Positions 1 to 11,254 are shown, counted from the stretch's first letter. The stretch: 64,000 nt of DNA from Haliotis asinina (GCF_037392515.1 NC_090283.1:27544249-27608248); one strand, 5' to 3'. The notes: generated from the letters alone by a model not told the origin. Program-made: numbers and translations.

Positions 1-405
1 AGTCATCAAGCTTTTGTTCCTCCAAATAAGTCTTAAGATCGGCATGAAATCTCCCATCAACACTAACTCTCTCAAACCATCAAAGTCTGTGACTTCATTA
101 GACACACGCCACCTATCAAACATTGTTTCCTTTCATCTAGCAAACTCTACAAAAGTCTCACTGTCCCTTTTGTGAGCATTTCTGAATTTCTGACGATAAG
201 TCTCAGGCACTAATTCATAAGCTTTCAAAATTGTACTCTTGACAAGATCATAATTGTTGTACTGACAAAGCTGAATAAGCATCCTGAGCTTTACGTTTCA
301 AAACAGTTTGCAATAACATAGTCCATGACTCCCTAGGCCACTTGAGATTTTCAGCAACTTTCTCAAAATGTAGAAAATATTTATCTTTATCATTAAAAAA
401 GGGTA
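1..405 (-). mobile_element. LTR retroelement fossil, gag-like fragment
   Basis: Read on the minus strand, this stretch encodes a piece resembling the SCAN-like gag region of molluscan Ty3/Gypsy-type elements, with short recognisable stretches such as YFLHFEKVAENLKWP and KAYELVPETYRQKFRN. It runs off the left edge of the window, and its right side abuts a SINE copy that starts at about 406. No LTR is visible. The fragment is broken (at least one break within what is visible). The family call rests on remembered resemblance, not on a search. Confidence 0.6.
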
Positions 406-648
406 CAAACCCGGGATATTGCCATAAAAGGCGACTATGCTTGTCGGAAGGGGCGTCTAACGGGATCCAGTGGTCAGGTTCGCTGACCTGGTTGACACAT
501 GTCATCGGTTCCCAATTGCAAAGATCGATGCTCATGTTGTTGATCGCTGGATTGTCTGGTCCAGACTCGATTATTTGCAGACCGCCGCCATATAGCTGGA
601 ATATTGCTGAGTGCAGCTTAAAATTAAACTGACTCACTCACTCACTCT
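406..648 (+). repeat. SINE-like repeat, (ACTC)n-tailed family
   Basis: A copy of the dominant dispersed repeat of the window, lacking roughly the first 45 bases of the full unit. It contains the family landmarks CATCGGTTCCCAATTG, GGTCCAGACTCGATTATT and ATAGCTGGAATATTGCTGAG and ends in an (ACTC)n tail near 633–648. No clear target-site duplication is seen. The antisense strand is open and runs into the neighbouring retroelement fossil. The reading frame is therefore a by-product of the SINE sequence. Confidence 0.85.
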
Positions 649-861
649 TCTTGTCTTACAAATTGCACGTGCATACGCAAACTGCGTAGCTGAAACTCTT
701 AGCGAGGATTATTCAGTCAAATATGTGACACATCTGAATGTACTTTACATATGGTTTTGTAACAAAGGTAGACGTCGATCATTGAAACAGTGTGAGTGTT
801 TGTGTTTACACCGGCCAGTTTGTTAATCATTGAGTTTTTATACCTTAGTTCAATATAATGA

Positions 862-1700
862 AATTGTCTTGTCCAGACTCAATTAAGGCCTCCCTGAGTA
901 ATTGAAGGGATTTTAGCGAACACGCTCGGCCATCTTCGGAGCTATCTCGGCTCCGTTCCGTGATTTGTCGGTCGCGTCCTGAAACTCATGCATCAAAACA
1001 CGGCGTCAGTGGAAGGAGCACTCGTCTCGGGGAGTTTTGTTTTTAGTTCCTACTATTTCATTTTTATAATTATTCACCTTTGAACATCCGTGTTAAATGC
1101 GTTTATGTATGCTGTGCTTGTCGGAGCAACAGATTATTTTTTCAGGAAAAGATCGTCACTGCAGAAGAGTGTCATAAGTCATGCCCCAGGAGGCTTCCGA
1201 TGTTCAAACGTAAACAACATCCAGGGACATGACTTATGACGCTCTTTTACAGTGACGATCCTTTTTTTTAAAGAAAAAAAAAAACAATTCATAGTCCCGA
1301 CAACACCTTATACCTAATCGCATTCAACACGGGTGGTCAAAGGAGTATAATTATAAAAATGAAATAGTAGGAACTAAAATCAAAACTCCCCGAGACTGAC
1401 GACGTGTTTAGATATATGAGTTTCAGGAGGGGAACGGCAAATCACGGAACGGAGCCGAGATAGCTCCGAAGATGGCCGAGCGTGTTTCAAGCATTACCGA
1501 CATAGGGGCGTTGTGTTTATGTTTTTACAGCTAAACAACCGGTCACGCTGTAATTGTTTCGCGAGTGGGCTGCTCTTGTTTACATCTGAGATGCAATTCC
1601 TTCAAATTTGCTGTAATTAGGGGGCTTGTAATTATTTACAGACCTCCGCCATATAGCTGGAATATTGATGAATGCGGCGTAAAACTAAACCTCACTCACT
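862..1700 (+). repeat. 5'-truncated SINE copy split by an insertion
   Basis: The SINE is in two parts, 862–885 (ending CCAGACTCAATTA) and 1630–1700 (starting AATTATTTACAGACC and ending CTCACTCAC). Joining them recovers the family sequence across the junction. The whole copy is flanked by a 12-bp target-site duplication, TCAATATAATGA, at 850–861 and 1701–1712. This fits target-primed reverse transcription with 5' truncation and fixes the (ACTC)n end as the 3' end of the family. Confidence 0.85.
886..1629. mobile_element. Foldback (large inverted-repeat) element inserted in a SINE
   Basis: A 744-bp insertion between two AATTA pentamers (881–885 and 1630–1634) that read as a 5-bp target-site duplication. 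Most of it is an imperfect palindrome centred near 1205. The segment 921–967 (CACGCTCGGCCATCTTCGG…) is the near-perfect reverse complement of 1438–1483, and 1145–1187 pairs with 1222–1266. The outer ends (AGGCCTCCCT… and …AGGGGGCTTGT) are only roughly inverted. There is no open reading frame, so the element is non-autonomous. The superfamily is not recognised. Confidence 0.75.
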
Positions 1701-1712
1701 CAATATAATGAC

Positions 1713-2939
1713 GTTTAACACATTAAAATAGCACACTTTAATTTACACATTGTTATGTTTTGTTATCATTAATAGTAAATGGAAGAATATTTTGGTATGA
1801 TTTTAACGGCTACGACATACGAAAGACGAAAGTTTCATGAACCGTTTTGAACTGCTTAGAGAGATCTTATGGCTAAAGTAAACAGTAAAGGAATACAGGA
1901 TGGTGGTCTTACACACTTCCAACGAGATTTGAAGTTCGACTCCCCAAGGAAAGCATACATGGAATAACGATGACTGTTCAACATGGCACGTATCTATCTG
2001 CGAGTTCGTGAACGTACGTAAACAAGCGTCCAAAAAAGGTGAATATTTGAAACTGTTGGGTGTTTGTTTTGTTGGTTGTTATAAATATTTGGAATAGTAA
2101 CACGCCCCGTTAAGGGCAAAACACATGCTTGCCCGGCAATAGGTGAAATAGCCAATAATATTTTAAATTAAATTAAATTAAATTAAATTAAATTAAATTA
2201 AAGGATTAAGATTCAAAGTAGCAAACCAAATTATCCGGGATACTGTCAAAGAAAGGGAATGACTTTCACGTTCTTGTTATGTTCAGCGATATTCCAGCAG
2301 TACCAGCCTTTGACATTAGAACATTTGACAGTTTGGTTCCGAGGAGAAGGTTCTTTTTAATGTATATATGGTCGAATCCACAAAAGGGTATGGACAAACC
2401 ATCACAAAAACTCCAAGTGCATTGAACAATAATCACGGTAACGGTTTACATTTCTGAAGTTCAGTCGTGCAAGCCCTTTTTACTGAGACGGAATATTTAG
2501 AAAGTCATAACCGCCGCTGAAATATACTGGGTTATGTTATGTTGTAGTTTAACGTTGTCCTAACTCGGGAAAACTTGGCATATATTCCTTCTGACGTGTT
2601 CAGAAGTGACACTTCAGTGACCGAACAGATGGTGTTCAATAGTAACGCCGTGTGCCACATGCTTCCGTGTTTGTTCAAGTGATGTGCGTGTGCTAGTGCG
2701 TGTGCGTGTGCGTGTGCGTGTGCTAGTGCGTGTGCTGTTTCTAACAGATGTCACCGCTGTGACTGGTAAAAACACATACACGTAATCGGATTTGTGCAAT
2801 GGTGTAAGACGATATGGAGTTATGGTCGAGTTAACATTTGTCTCTTCGTAGCACATTTTCTGCACTTGAAAACATCAGGTTTCAGAAGGAACAGAAACAT
2901 CTGGTACGTGTCGTTTTTGTACCATGACTATTGTAAACC
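1713..2939. other. No gene seen; two microsatellites
   Basis: This stretch holds an AATTA-type pentanucleotide tract at 2163–2202 and a GTGTGC/GTGCTA-rich tract at 2684–2737. The minus-strand frame across the second tract is only its translation (RT-rich) and is not a gene. I see nothing else supportable. Confidence 0.5.
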
Positions 2940-2999
2940 ACACATGATCTGATCGAGAGATAAATAGTTTCATTGTTAATGTGCCATGCATTTTGGTAC

Positions 3000-3530
3000 A
3001 ATGTAAAACACAATGTATAATCTGTTTGCAGTGAAAATGTACCGATGGATTTCACTTTAAACACAAGATTAAATTGAATAAAGTGAAATTAAGATTGCGA
3101 ATCCTCATAATTTTACATGGCAAATGAACATTTAAATCTCAGAACTTCATTCAACTTAGAATGTTTACAAACTAGCATTGTTTCAAATCGTTATTGTTGG
3201 TTTGTATTACAAGGGGTATGAAATAAACAGCGAGAACAAGTCGGGCTCGCCTACGTTCACACTCATCACATACCACATGTGCATTTGTTTCACTGTTCCA
3301 TCTGCTACGCTTATCCCCTTGTAATGCAAACCAATAATAGCGATTTGAAACTATGACCGTTTGTAAAACGAATCTCATCCTAAGTTGAATAAAGTCCTGA
3401 GTTTCAAATGTTCAAATGGCAAGGAAAAATTATGAAGATTCACAGTCTTAATTGCCCTTTATTTTTAACTCTATTGTTTAAAGTGAAACTCATGATAATC
3501 GGTGCGTTTTTAGTGCAAACAGAGTATAAG
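3000..3530. mobile_element. Old foldback element / large imperfect palindrome
   Basis: The left arm (about 3005–3215) is reverse-complementary to the right arm (about 3314–3530) around a centre near 3265. Matching landmarks include TTTCACTTTAAAC at about 3050 with GTTTAAAGTGAAA at about 3478, and GGTTTGTATTACAAGGGG at 3199–3216 with CCCCTTGTAATGCAAACC at 3314–3331. The arms differ by scattered substitutions and indels, so the element is old. No ORF or clear target-site duplication is seen. Confidence 0.7.
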
Positions 3531-3851
3531 AGTAAATGCCCATCCAAATGGCTTGTTAGACACATAATGCAGGTTTAAGAAATGTCAGTAACATAAAATG
3601 AATATACAGGGTACAGAGCTGTAAATGTAAATCATCGTACACAAAACGTCATTCTTTTAAACATTTGTAGACGAGTAAAAGCTGAAAGTGGCTGTAAGGG
3701 GTTGTGGGCAACAATTCCTAAACATTTAGAAACACTGTCCATATAGATAAAATCAGGGTTCATCCTGAAGACAATATTCTTCAAACACCTATAAACACCA
3801 TGATATGAGATCAGGAACACCTCGACTGAACCTTGAACGTCAACAACAACA

Positions 3852-4124
3852 GTACCAGACTTGTACATTGTGTATCTGGGAATCCACAGCACACCTATCT
3901 GTGATCACATAATGTTCACATTACAGGTTATGGCTATGTCACATACCAGACGTGTACACTGTGTAACAGAGAATCCACAGGAGACCTATCTGTGATCACA
4001 TAATGTTCACATTACAGGTTATGGCTATGTCACATACCAGACGTGTACACTGTGTAACAGAGAATCCACAGGAGACCTATCTGTGATCACATAATGTTCA
4101 CCTTACAGGTTATGGCAATGTCAA
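3852..4124 (+). repeat. 91-bp tandem triplication carrying a splice acceptor
   Basis: Three units (3852–3942, 3943–4033, 4034–4124) with exact 91-bp spacing of the landmark GTGATCACATAATGTTCAC (3901, 3992, 4083). The third unit ends at the acceptor and first codons of the MFS transporter exon (TTACAG, then exon from 4109). Units 1 and 2 contain the same acceptor context (TTACAG ending at 3926 and 4017) followed by GTTATGGCTATGTCA. In each of those units the transporter frame then meets a TGA about 22 codons on. Confidence 0.9.
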
Positions 4125-6075
4125 TCCTCGGACCCTCCTTCCCTGACCTCCAGAGAATCTACCAGATGTCTCTATCTCAGATAAGTGTCATGATGCTGGT
4201 TCTGTACCTCGGAGCCATCGTGGGAGCATTGGGTGCAACATACATCTTCTCCTGCCACGAAGCCAAGGCTGTCCTATCTGTATGCCTGTTCATCAGTGCG
4301 GGAACGTTGACCTCCGTACCAGTAGCTGGCTCATATGCTCTTCTCCTGTTTGTTGTGTTCTGGCTAGGCGCATCTCTGGCAGTGCTATCAACGGGTAAGT
4401 GAACAGAGGAGCGCTGAGGCAATCCGTAGCCCAATGACAGAATCAAATTTCCATGTCTGTTACCACCTTACTGAGTAACAGTTTTCAAAACAAAACATGT
4501 TTTCTATAAGAATGATACCTCGCCACACTTTAATGTTAATGGAACAGGATTTCTTTGATCTGACTTAAGGCATATAACAGTATGAAAAACACAAACCAGG
4601 ATCTAATTTCTATAAGACGGACATCTTGTCACACCTTCCTGTTAATGGAACAAAGTTTCGCTGATCAGTCTTTAGGTAACCAGCCGCATGAAAAGCATAA
4701 AACAGAATCTAATTTCTATAAGAAGACCTTTTGTCACACTTTTCTGTTAATGGAGCACCGGTTCGTTGACCTGTCTTGTGCCAACAGCTTAAAAACAGAA
4801 CACCTATTTTTTTATTGACTTATTTATGTTTCCACCTGAACTGGATCTGTTTACAAGAAGTCGTTGTATGAAAGGGTTCAAGGCATCTATAAACTTTTAG
4901 ATAATGTAGAGATCAACTTTTGCAATAAAGCAAAGAATGCTTTTAATGTGTCAGAAGTTATGAATTGCAGCAATTAGAAACTTGAAATCGTATAATTAGA
5001 CACGTAATGTAATAATGCATTCCGTACCACTTTGATTTCAGGTGGATATTGTCAGATGAATACCCTTTGGCCCTCCAGCCCTACCTGCTTTCATGTGTTG
5101 GGTTTAGGGTTTGCCGTTGGGGGTATTATATCTCCTTTCCTTGTTGTACCATTTCTTTGTGATTCGAGGTTTCTCTCGCCAGTGCTTAACACCACCGATA
5201 GCTCAAGCCATTGCCAATACATCCCTACAACGTGGAACAATTCTGGGAACTATTTGCTGTACTTCAATGACACTGATCCCGGTGCAGAAAACGACTCTGT
5301 GTCTCAGAACATTTTGATAGACCGTGATACGACAAGCTGTAATGCGGGGCTGGTAATCCCTTATGCTTTGTTAGGTTCTTTGAACATCATACCATCTGTA
5401 ATATTTGTTTGTTTGCATATGTTCCCAAATGAACAATATACCTTGCAAGTTTCTTCACACGAGTCTATACCAGAAACGAACTCACCTAAACACTACACAC
5501 TGTATTCCTGTATGTTCACCACTGCGATAGTGATATGCTGTGCCCCTGCCTATAGTATCGGACTGACCTATGGGCAGTATCTGGTGACGTTTGGATTGGA
5601 CACAGGGCTTGATCTCAGTGCCCAGACTCTATCAGAAATGACCGGGATATTTTGGCTGTCAATGTTATTTGGAAAATGTGTAGTGTTATGTCTAGCAAAA
5701 CGGGTGAGTCCAGCAAAGATAATGTTTGCAGGAATAACTGGCCTTAGTGTGTTGCTGGTTTTATTGTGTTTATGGGCAGTAAACTCAAGCACAGGATTAT
5801 GGATCGCGTCCATAGCTTTTGGTGCACTGTCAGGATATTACTTTAATTGTATAGTGGAATGGGGTCGACAGGTTGTAGAGTTCCCTCCCTTTGTGATGTG
5901 TTTGTGTTGTTTTGGCGATAGAGCTGGGACACTGGTTATAGTATACCTATGTGGTATACTTATGGATACATATGGATATATGTTCTTTGCTTATGTGTTG
6001 ATGTTTGCTTTGTCTCTGATATGGATACTGGTGTTGTGTATGAGTATGTTATCAAAACTGTTGGTGGGAACATGA
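4109..6075 (+). CDS. MFS transporter, MFSD4/NaGLT1-like (5'-incomplete)
   Basis: Two exons are visible: 4109–4394 (phase 0 start after TTACAG; donor GGTAAGT) and 5042–6073/6075 (acceptor TTTCAG; stop TGA). The 647-bp intron splits a glycine codon, giving the joined sequence STGGYCQMNTLW. The product is a polytopic membrane protein of the major facilitator superfamily. TM1 contains MSILGPSFPDL, which resembles the FLGPTLLDL region of MFSD4/sodium-dependent glucose transporter 1 (NaGLT1). The second exon has the family-like N..WPSSP…LGLGFAVGGIISPF stretch, then an Asn-rich extracellular loop (several NxT/S sites) and six or so further membrane segments. About 440 residues are seen. The N-terminal exon(s) before TM1 were not found and may lie upstream among the repeats. 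The likely role is uptake of hexose or a related solute at the plasma membrane; the substrate is inference. Confidence 0.8.
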
Positions 6076-6349
6076 GGTTAGAGACCCTATGTGTATATTT
6101 CGCCATTACCATGTACGTGTGTTTACCATGTTCAGGGTGCTGATGTACGAAACAAGTGCTAAGATTACCTAAAGTCAATTTTAAGTTAATATCACCTTAG
6201 CGCTAAGATGGCTTTGTACAAGTAGTCTTTGAAACGGGTTTTAAATGAATTTGTGAATCACGGAATGAAAGCAATCTTCATCACATGTTAAGTTGCCTCT
6301 GTCGTACTCCAACACCAGTGATCACAGTAGTGTGTGTGATCACGTTTGA

Positions 6350-6355
6350 AATAAA
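6350..6355 (+). other. Polyadenylation signal AATAAA, MFS gene
   Basis: AATAAA lies 275 bases after the MFS transporter stop codon on the same strand. It is the first canonical signal seen downstream, so it is a plausible 3' end for that gene. Confidence 0.5.
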
Positions 6356-7046
6356 TATATATCCAGTGGAAGCTTTCTAAACCGGCGTTCACCGAGACTG
6401 AAGTAATAATCCAGTTCTGACAACCTACCGGATAGTAATGTGTAAACCTGTAATGTGAAATGTACAAGACACTGACGGGGGCTGACATTTTATGCCTTGG
6501 TGACAACGTGCCGGACTGGACAGGTGCCGGTTTTGACAGCTTCCGCTGTAGCTTTTTTCATGCGATCAACTATGTGCTTTTACATGCATACGTGCTTGGT
6601 TACAACAGAGGTAACGGATTACTGACTAACGCTGTGTAAGCATGTTTAGTTTTTAATACAGTTTTGTAAAGTAGAGATCGAAAACACCTGTGCAACGATC
6701 CACTCCACACGATTCCCAGTTCAGTCAATACGCGTAGGCTGCATAGGGCATTGCAAGTGTCAAACAACCTTTCACACAATGCTCTGCTGATATTAGTGTA
6801 GACTGGTGTCAGCAGCGCGATAATACACAATGCAACGTTTATGAATGAGTGACGTCACAGGGCTCCCTGGTCACTACTCATCCCGAAAGTGGCCTTCAAC
6901 AAAAACCTTTGTGCCACATATGTGCTTCACTCGGCAAGATTAACGAACAGTAATTGAACAGTCTAAAAGGACGACGTTGCAGCGTAGACAAAGATGTCTT
7001 ACTTCTTTTAAGAAAAAACATTTGAGAGTTTGATTGCATTATAATT
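6356..7046. other. Intergenic; no gene seen
   Basis: No supportable coding exon or repeat is recognised between the transporter 3' end and the tRNA-like element. A TTAGCGCTAA palindrome in the transporter 3' UTR at about 6198 resembles part of the hairpin MITE found at 30345. Confidence 0.4.
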
Positions 7047-7335
7047 CAACATATGTCATATTTGGGAGTTCACTTTCCTAGTAAAGTACAAATTCTAGTA
7101 CCTTTTTTGGTTGAGTCCCATCCGGGATTCGAACGCGCACCCTCAGAGTCAGGCACCTAATCCCCAGCACACAAAGTCAGTCGCCTAGCCCGCTCAGCCA
7201 CCGCTACTTCCACGGTGGCTGAATCCCGGATGCGACACAACCAAAAAAAATGTACTAGAATTTGTACTTTACTAAGAAAGTGAAATCCCAGATATGACAT
7301 ATGTTGCATTTGACCACTTTCTAAATGGCATCGTG
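7047..7335 (-). mobile_element. tRNA-like SINE flanked by inverted arms
   Basis: On the minus strand the core reads like a class II (Leu/Ser-type) tRNA: GTGGCTGAGCGGGC (A-box region), a long middle, and GTTCGAATCCCGG (B-box region). The core is embedded in a palindrome. Left-arm landmarks ATATGTCATATTTGGGAG and AGTAAAGTACAAATTCTAGT are reverse-complemented on the right side (7240–7310). A related copy lies at 58884–59305 and a fragment at 34815–34925. It is not called a functional tRNA gene, because it is repeated and has no clean acceptor stem. Confidence 0.7.
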
Positions 7336-7659
7336 TAGTCATGCATTATAACTGTTTGGGACAATTGCTGGTGTCGCTTCGATATAGTTGTCGTCATCAG
7401 AAGATTTGTTTGGATATCATTGCACATATGTGTCTGCATCTGTGTAAACGTTTACGCTCAATGTTCCCCTACAGAGAGGAGCTGGAGCTATTGAGTGTCT
7501 GCGGTTAAGTGTAAACCGAGAGCTTAAATGTGACGTTGCGGAGGTTATGTTCACCATCGAGGAGGGACTGCTCTTCTTCGCTTCAACCTCATGTACTACG
7601 GGAGTTGCTGATGTTGTGAGGATCAAATCTCAGTTGATTACACCCTGCATGCTACGAAG
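7336..7659. other. No gene seen
   Basis: Unassigned sequence between the tRNA-like element and the LINE 3' end. Short frames here have no recognised similarity. Confidence 0.4.
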
Positions 7660-8238
7660 ACTTGACATATTTAATCATTGCATTTTTAAAAGAATTAGAT
7701 TTGTTAAATGATTTGTAAATAGATAAATATTGTATGACTGGAAGTGTAAATTGGTAACTCAGATTGTGTGACTCTATCCTCAAAGAGAGTTAAAGTATCG
7801 TAAAATTATTGTCCTCCTGATAAGTCCCAAAATGATATAAAATTAAGTTTACCAGGTTTTTAATCGTATTGTTGTCATTTTAATGTATGGCTAAATCTCA
7901 GCATAAACGCCAATGGTTGAAGGGATGGTGTAAATCCAGCGAGAGTGCATGCAGGTAGCAAAAGTAATGTAAGTCCCCATGGACTCTAGTATGGTAATCT
8001 ACCGTCAGTTGTTGGTGCTAAATAGCCCATTTGTACGTAGTATTGTCCAAAAATACGTTTCTACTTTTAAAGATATTTGCTTGCTAGTTTTAAATCATTT
8101 TTGATAGTCTAGTACATTTTCTGTCCTTCTTTGACTGGGTTTTATCTATGTATTATGCATTTAGAATCGGTTTTAGTCACGATATGTCTGTTGCCAATGC
8201 ACTCACTCACTCACTCACTCACTCACTCACTCACTCAA
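7660..8238 (+). mobile_element. LINE 3' end, 5'-truncated
   Basis: This region aligns along its length with the 3' end of the LINE at 44165–45760. It holds the last ~15 codons of the pol frame (IIAFLKELDLLNDL then stop) and then the same 3' UTR landmarks, including GTAAAATTATTGTCCTCCTG and GGTGTAAATCCAGC. It ends in an (ACTC)n tail at about 8199–8238, the same tail carried by the SINE families here. Confidence 0.8.
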
Positions 8239-8989
8239 TCACTGGAAGACATGACATCGGCATTATGATGTGTCAAAGGAATTCTTAAAGCAGCGACAAT
8301 GGTGTACTAAGCCTGAAGACGAGGGACTGATTCGGAAGGACGTTTGTCGCTATTTGTACCCATGCCAAAGTTCAATTACATTTTTCACCGAATGTGTTGA
8401 CATTCTGAGGTTCATGAGTGAATTTGTTTTTTTAGGTACAATCACATAGCAACTTGGGGTCTGGACATGGATCTTTATCGAAAGAACCAACATGTTTATC
8501 AATTAAAAATATCCTCATCATCACTGAAGCCAACGAAGCAAATTGGACAGAAGCTGACGCTATCGTTCAGATAATTTTGCAAGACGATACATCACACTTG
8601 TGGCATTTCTCAATTAAATGTTCCAGCGTTGTTGTGCATTCTGTATGTTCAAAGGGATATTCACCTAATTGTTTACATGTATTAAACATACCCTTCAGTG
8701 TGTGTTGCTGCATACCCGCACAGCCGGGAACACACATACAATGTACATGTAACCGGGAACCCATTTTATGTTACCTTAACCCAATAGAAACAGAATTTTA
8801 TCCCAAATATCCCAAACTACCATATTCATCCCCACTTAATCAAAGTTATTAACTAATACCTCTACTCCCAATTGTACAAAAAATACTTCCCAATTATAAT
8901 CCTTTACACACACACAGTCCAACAATGATACGAATATGCATGAAATGTGACAAATACAAACAAATCAGGAGAGGACGGTAGGTAGGAGG
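8239..8989. other. No gene recognised
   Basis: A 132-codon plus-strand frame (8454–8852) is open but has no recognisable domain, membrane segment or splice context. I do not call it a gene. Confidence 0.4.
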
Positions 8990-10260
8990 ATTTGAAAGAC
9001 TCTCAAGAACGGCGTCTTTCTTCATCTGAGGGTCATCTGTGGGGATTCCTCTAAAAGCGACATCTGTCAGCCTCTTCTTCCTTCACAGACTCTCGTCCTA
9101 GGGGCAGCACCGTCGGGTAATTACCAGGATCGATGTACCAGAAGTTTTCTACCTCCACCCTCTCTAGGACGACAAGTTGGTTGTATCTCCGAGCATGCCT
9201 CCTTCCCGTCCGTGAAGACATGTCCACATGATGGACACTTGGCATGGATTCGTGTAGGTCTTCTGTGTCTGCTGATCCAATGTGTCAGGCAACTCCCAAA
9301 GATTCGGAAGTGACGGGTTGAACGCATTACTTCAAGACAAGCCATTCCCTTATTGTATATATTTGGCTACACTGGCCTTTCATCCTCCAAAAATTTCTCT
9401 TATTCTTCCTCCCATTTCACCAATTTATCATCCTATTTCATACGGCCCTAGTAAATGAACACCAGGCCCGTGGTTACACAACTTCCCCGTAATGAAACTA
9501 TGCAAAACCTGCCTACCGAACAAAATCATTGATTCCCTTAGGCTGAGGCAAATATATAGTCCAATGAGACAACAGTTTGGCCAATGTGCCATAAGTTGAA
9601 CACCAGATAGAGAAGATCCTCTCACCCCTGATTAACACTTGTTATCCCTCAACCAAAAAGGCATTACACTATACTTCAGTGACTACCTTATTCTCTGGTT
9701 TACAAGCCTCCCCAAACGAGCCCTAAGTGCTGGTGTCTCACTCGTATCACCATTATGAACACAAGCATCCATCGTTACATTATCTACAAGGGTATCTATA
9801 TATGCTTTAATCAGTTTATGATGTGAGGGGTGTTCTACTTCCTGTAACCAACTGGGAGGAGCTGAGACTCCTCACAGGCTATCAAATGGTCAATGTGGAC
9901 ACTGACCACAGGACTGATTGGAGACTTATGAAGTCGTAAAACAAAATCAGACAGCTTGTCAACAACTATATAGAAACCACTCCAACCTAATCATAAGTTT
10001 CTATTTGCCTTTGGTGAATACCACCTCCAGACAAATGTGCCCATGTCAAAAGGCCTGGGTTTAAACTCCTTGTCATGTATAAACAATGTACAGAGAGCAT
10101 ATGTACATATCAGCTGCATATTGAATGGACATATCTGGCCACTGACACGTGAAGTTGGCCAGTGTATGGTATAGGACCATGTATATGATAATGGCAGGGC
10201 CAACTTCAAGTGTATTGGTTCAGTAAAAAATGTCTCATAGCTGGTGAAAATATAACGAAG
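8990..10260 (-). mobile_element. Ty3/Gypsy-type LTR retroelement fossil (integrase end)
   Basis: On the minus strand, 9840–10240 carries the C-terminal integrase region typical of molluscan Ty3/Gypsy elements (VWRWYSPKANRNL, then a GPY/F-like segment and VHIDHL). The lower part, 9000–9350, has a Cys-rich CPSCGHVF stretch that may be its 3' continuation; this assignment is weaker. No LTRs are recognised. The element is broken, with several breaks, and looks old. Confidence 0.6.
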
Positions 10261-11248
10261 AGAAAGGGCATAATTTATTTACGAAACGCCCACGTAACAT
10301 GTGAAATTCTCACGTTTCAAGACAGTTACTTACTAAAGTCTAAAGTTGAGTCTTATCAATTAAACAATTAACCCAGTAACCTAACACCCTAAATTCCTGA
10401 CCCCTAACCCTTAACGAGACGTGGCTCTGATTGCAGAGCCTATGTCTGAAAATAGATGCATTTATTCCTTTTATGAAAGGCATTCTAAGGAGTAAGGTTG
10501 TGTCAAAGGAGTTTTAAGTGTATAACACAAAATAAATAAGCCTCTCTACTTGTTCTGCGTTACCGGACTCAAGTGCCCCAAGTAAGTGTCCAGACCTCTG
10601 CTGGCCAGTGGACTAAAGGCAGGCAGTACGATAGTCATTGTCTAAGACTATTTAACAATCAAACTTTAGTTGTGTTCAAGGTTACGAAATTAACGCCCAA
10701 AATATTTTATTTCTATATTTCGTGAATGTTTTAGAATCTAGATAATCCTGCAAACAATATTTTGAATTGGAAAAAAGGAATCGTGATGTTGCAGTGCGAA
10801 AGTGATGGTTTATGTTTCATAATACATAGGTATAAAGACAAAAGTTACGGTTTTGCGCTCGACTGAAGTACAAGTAACCTTTCAATGACGTTTAATCAAG
10901 AAAGAAGTCAGTCACATTCTGACCTTTGGTCATCACCAGTGAGCAGCCAATCACGGGCTTGGAAATTGATCTGACATATATGCTTGAAACCAGTTTTCTC
11001 ACATGGGTTTCGCTCACGCGGGTGTGTGAGAAAGCAAGTTTAATAAATCAGCATATTGCCACAGCACAATCATTAGCTCGTCTGTGTATATATATTATAC
11101 CACTCTTTGTTTTTGCCTGAATACTTTGTGTGTCAACTATTATTTTTGTTTTTGCATCTCAATGTTTGTAACATTACACGTGATGTTGGGTACAGCACCT
11201 CCATAATGTTCGAGAATGTTCGAGTGAATTGCTCTTAGATACAAAAAC
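10261..11248. other. Intergenic; no gene seen
   Basis: Non-coding on both strands. A short run of degenerate CCCTAA-like units at 10371–10416 is too short and irregular to call an interstitial telomeric array. Confidence 0.4.
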
Positions 11249-11254
11249 TTTATT
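11249..11254 (-). other. Polyadenylation signal, sulfotransferase gene
   Basis: TTTATT on the plus strand is AATAAA on the minus strand, 53 bases beyond the last sulfotransferase codon. This is consistent with the gene ending here. Confidence 0.6.

Noticed and set aside
7120-7215. Possible tRNA-Leu/Ser gene on the minus strand
   Set aside because: The same sequence recurs within palindromic repeats at 58.9 kb and in part at 34.8 kb, and the acceptor stem is poor. It is a tRNA-derived repeat.
8454-8852. 132-codon plus-strand frame
   Set aside because: No domain, odd composition, no splice or conservation evidence; it lies among repeats.
10371-10416. CCCTAA-like interstitial telomeric sequence
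   Set aside because: Only a few irregular units; no continuous array.
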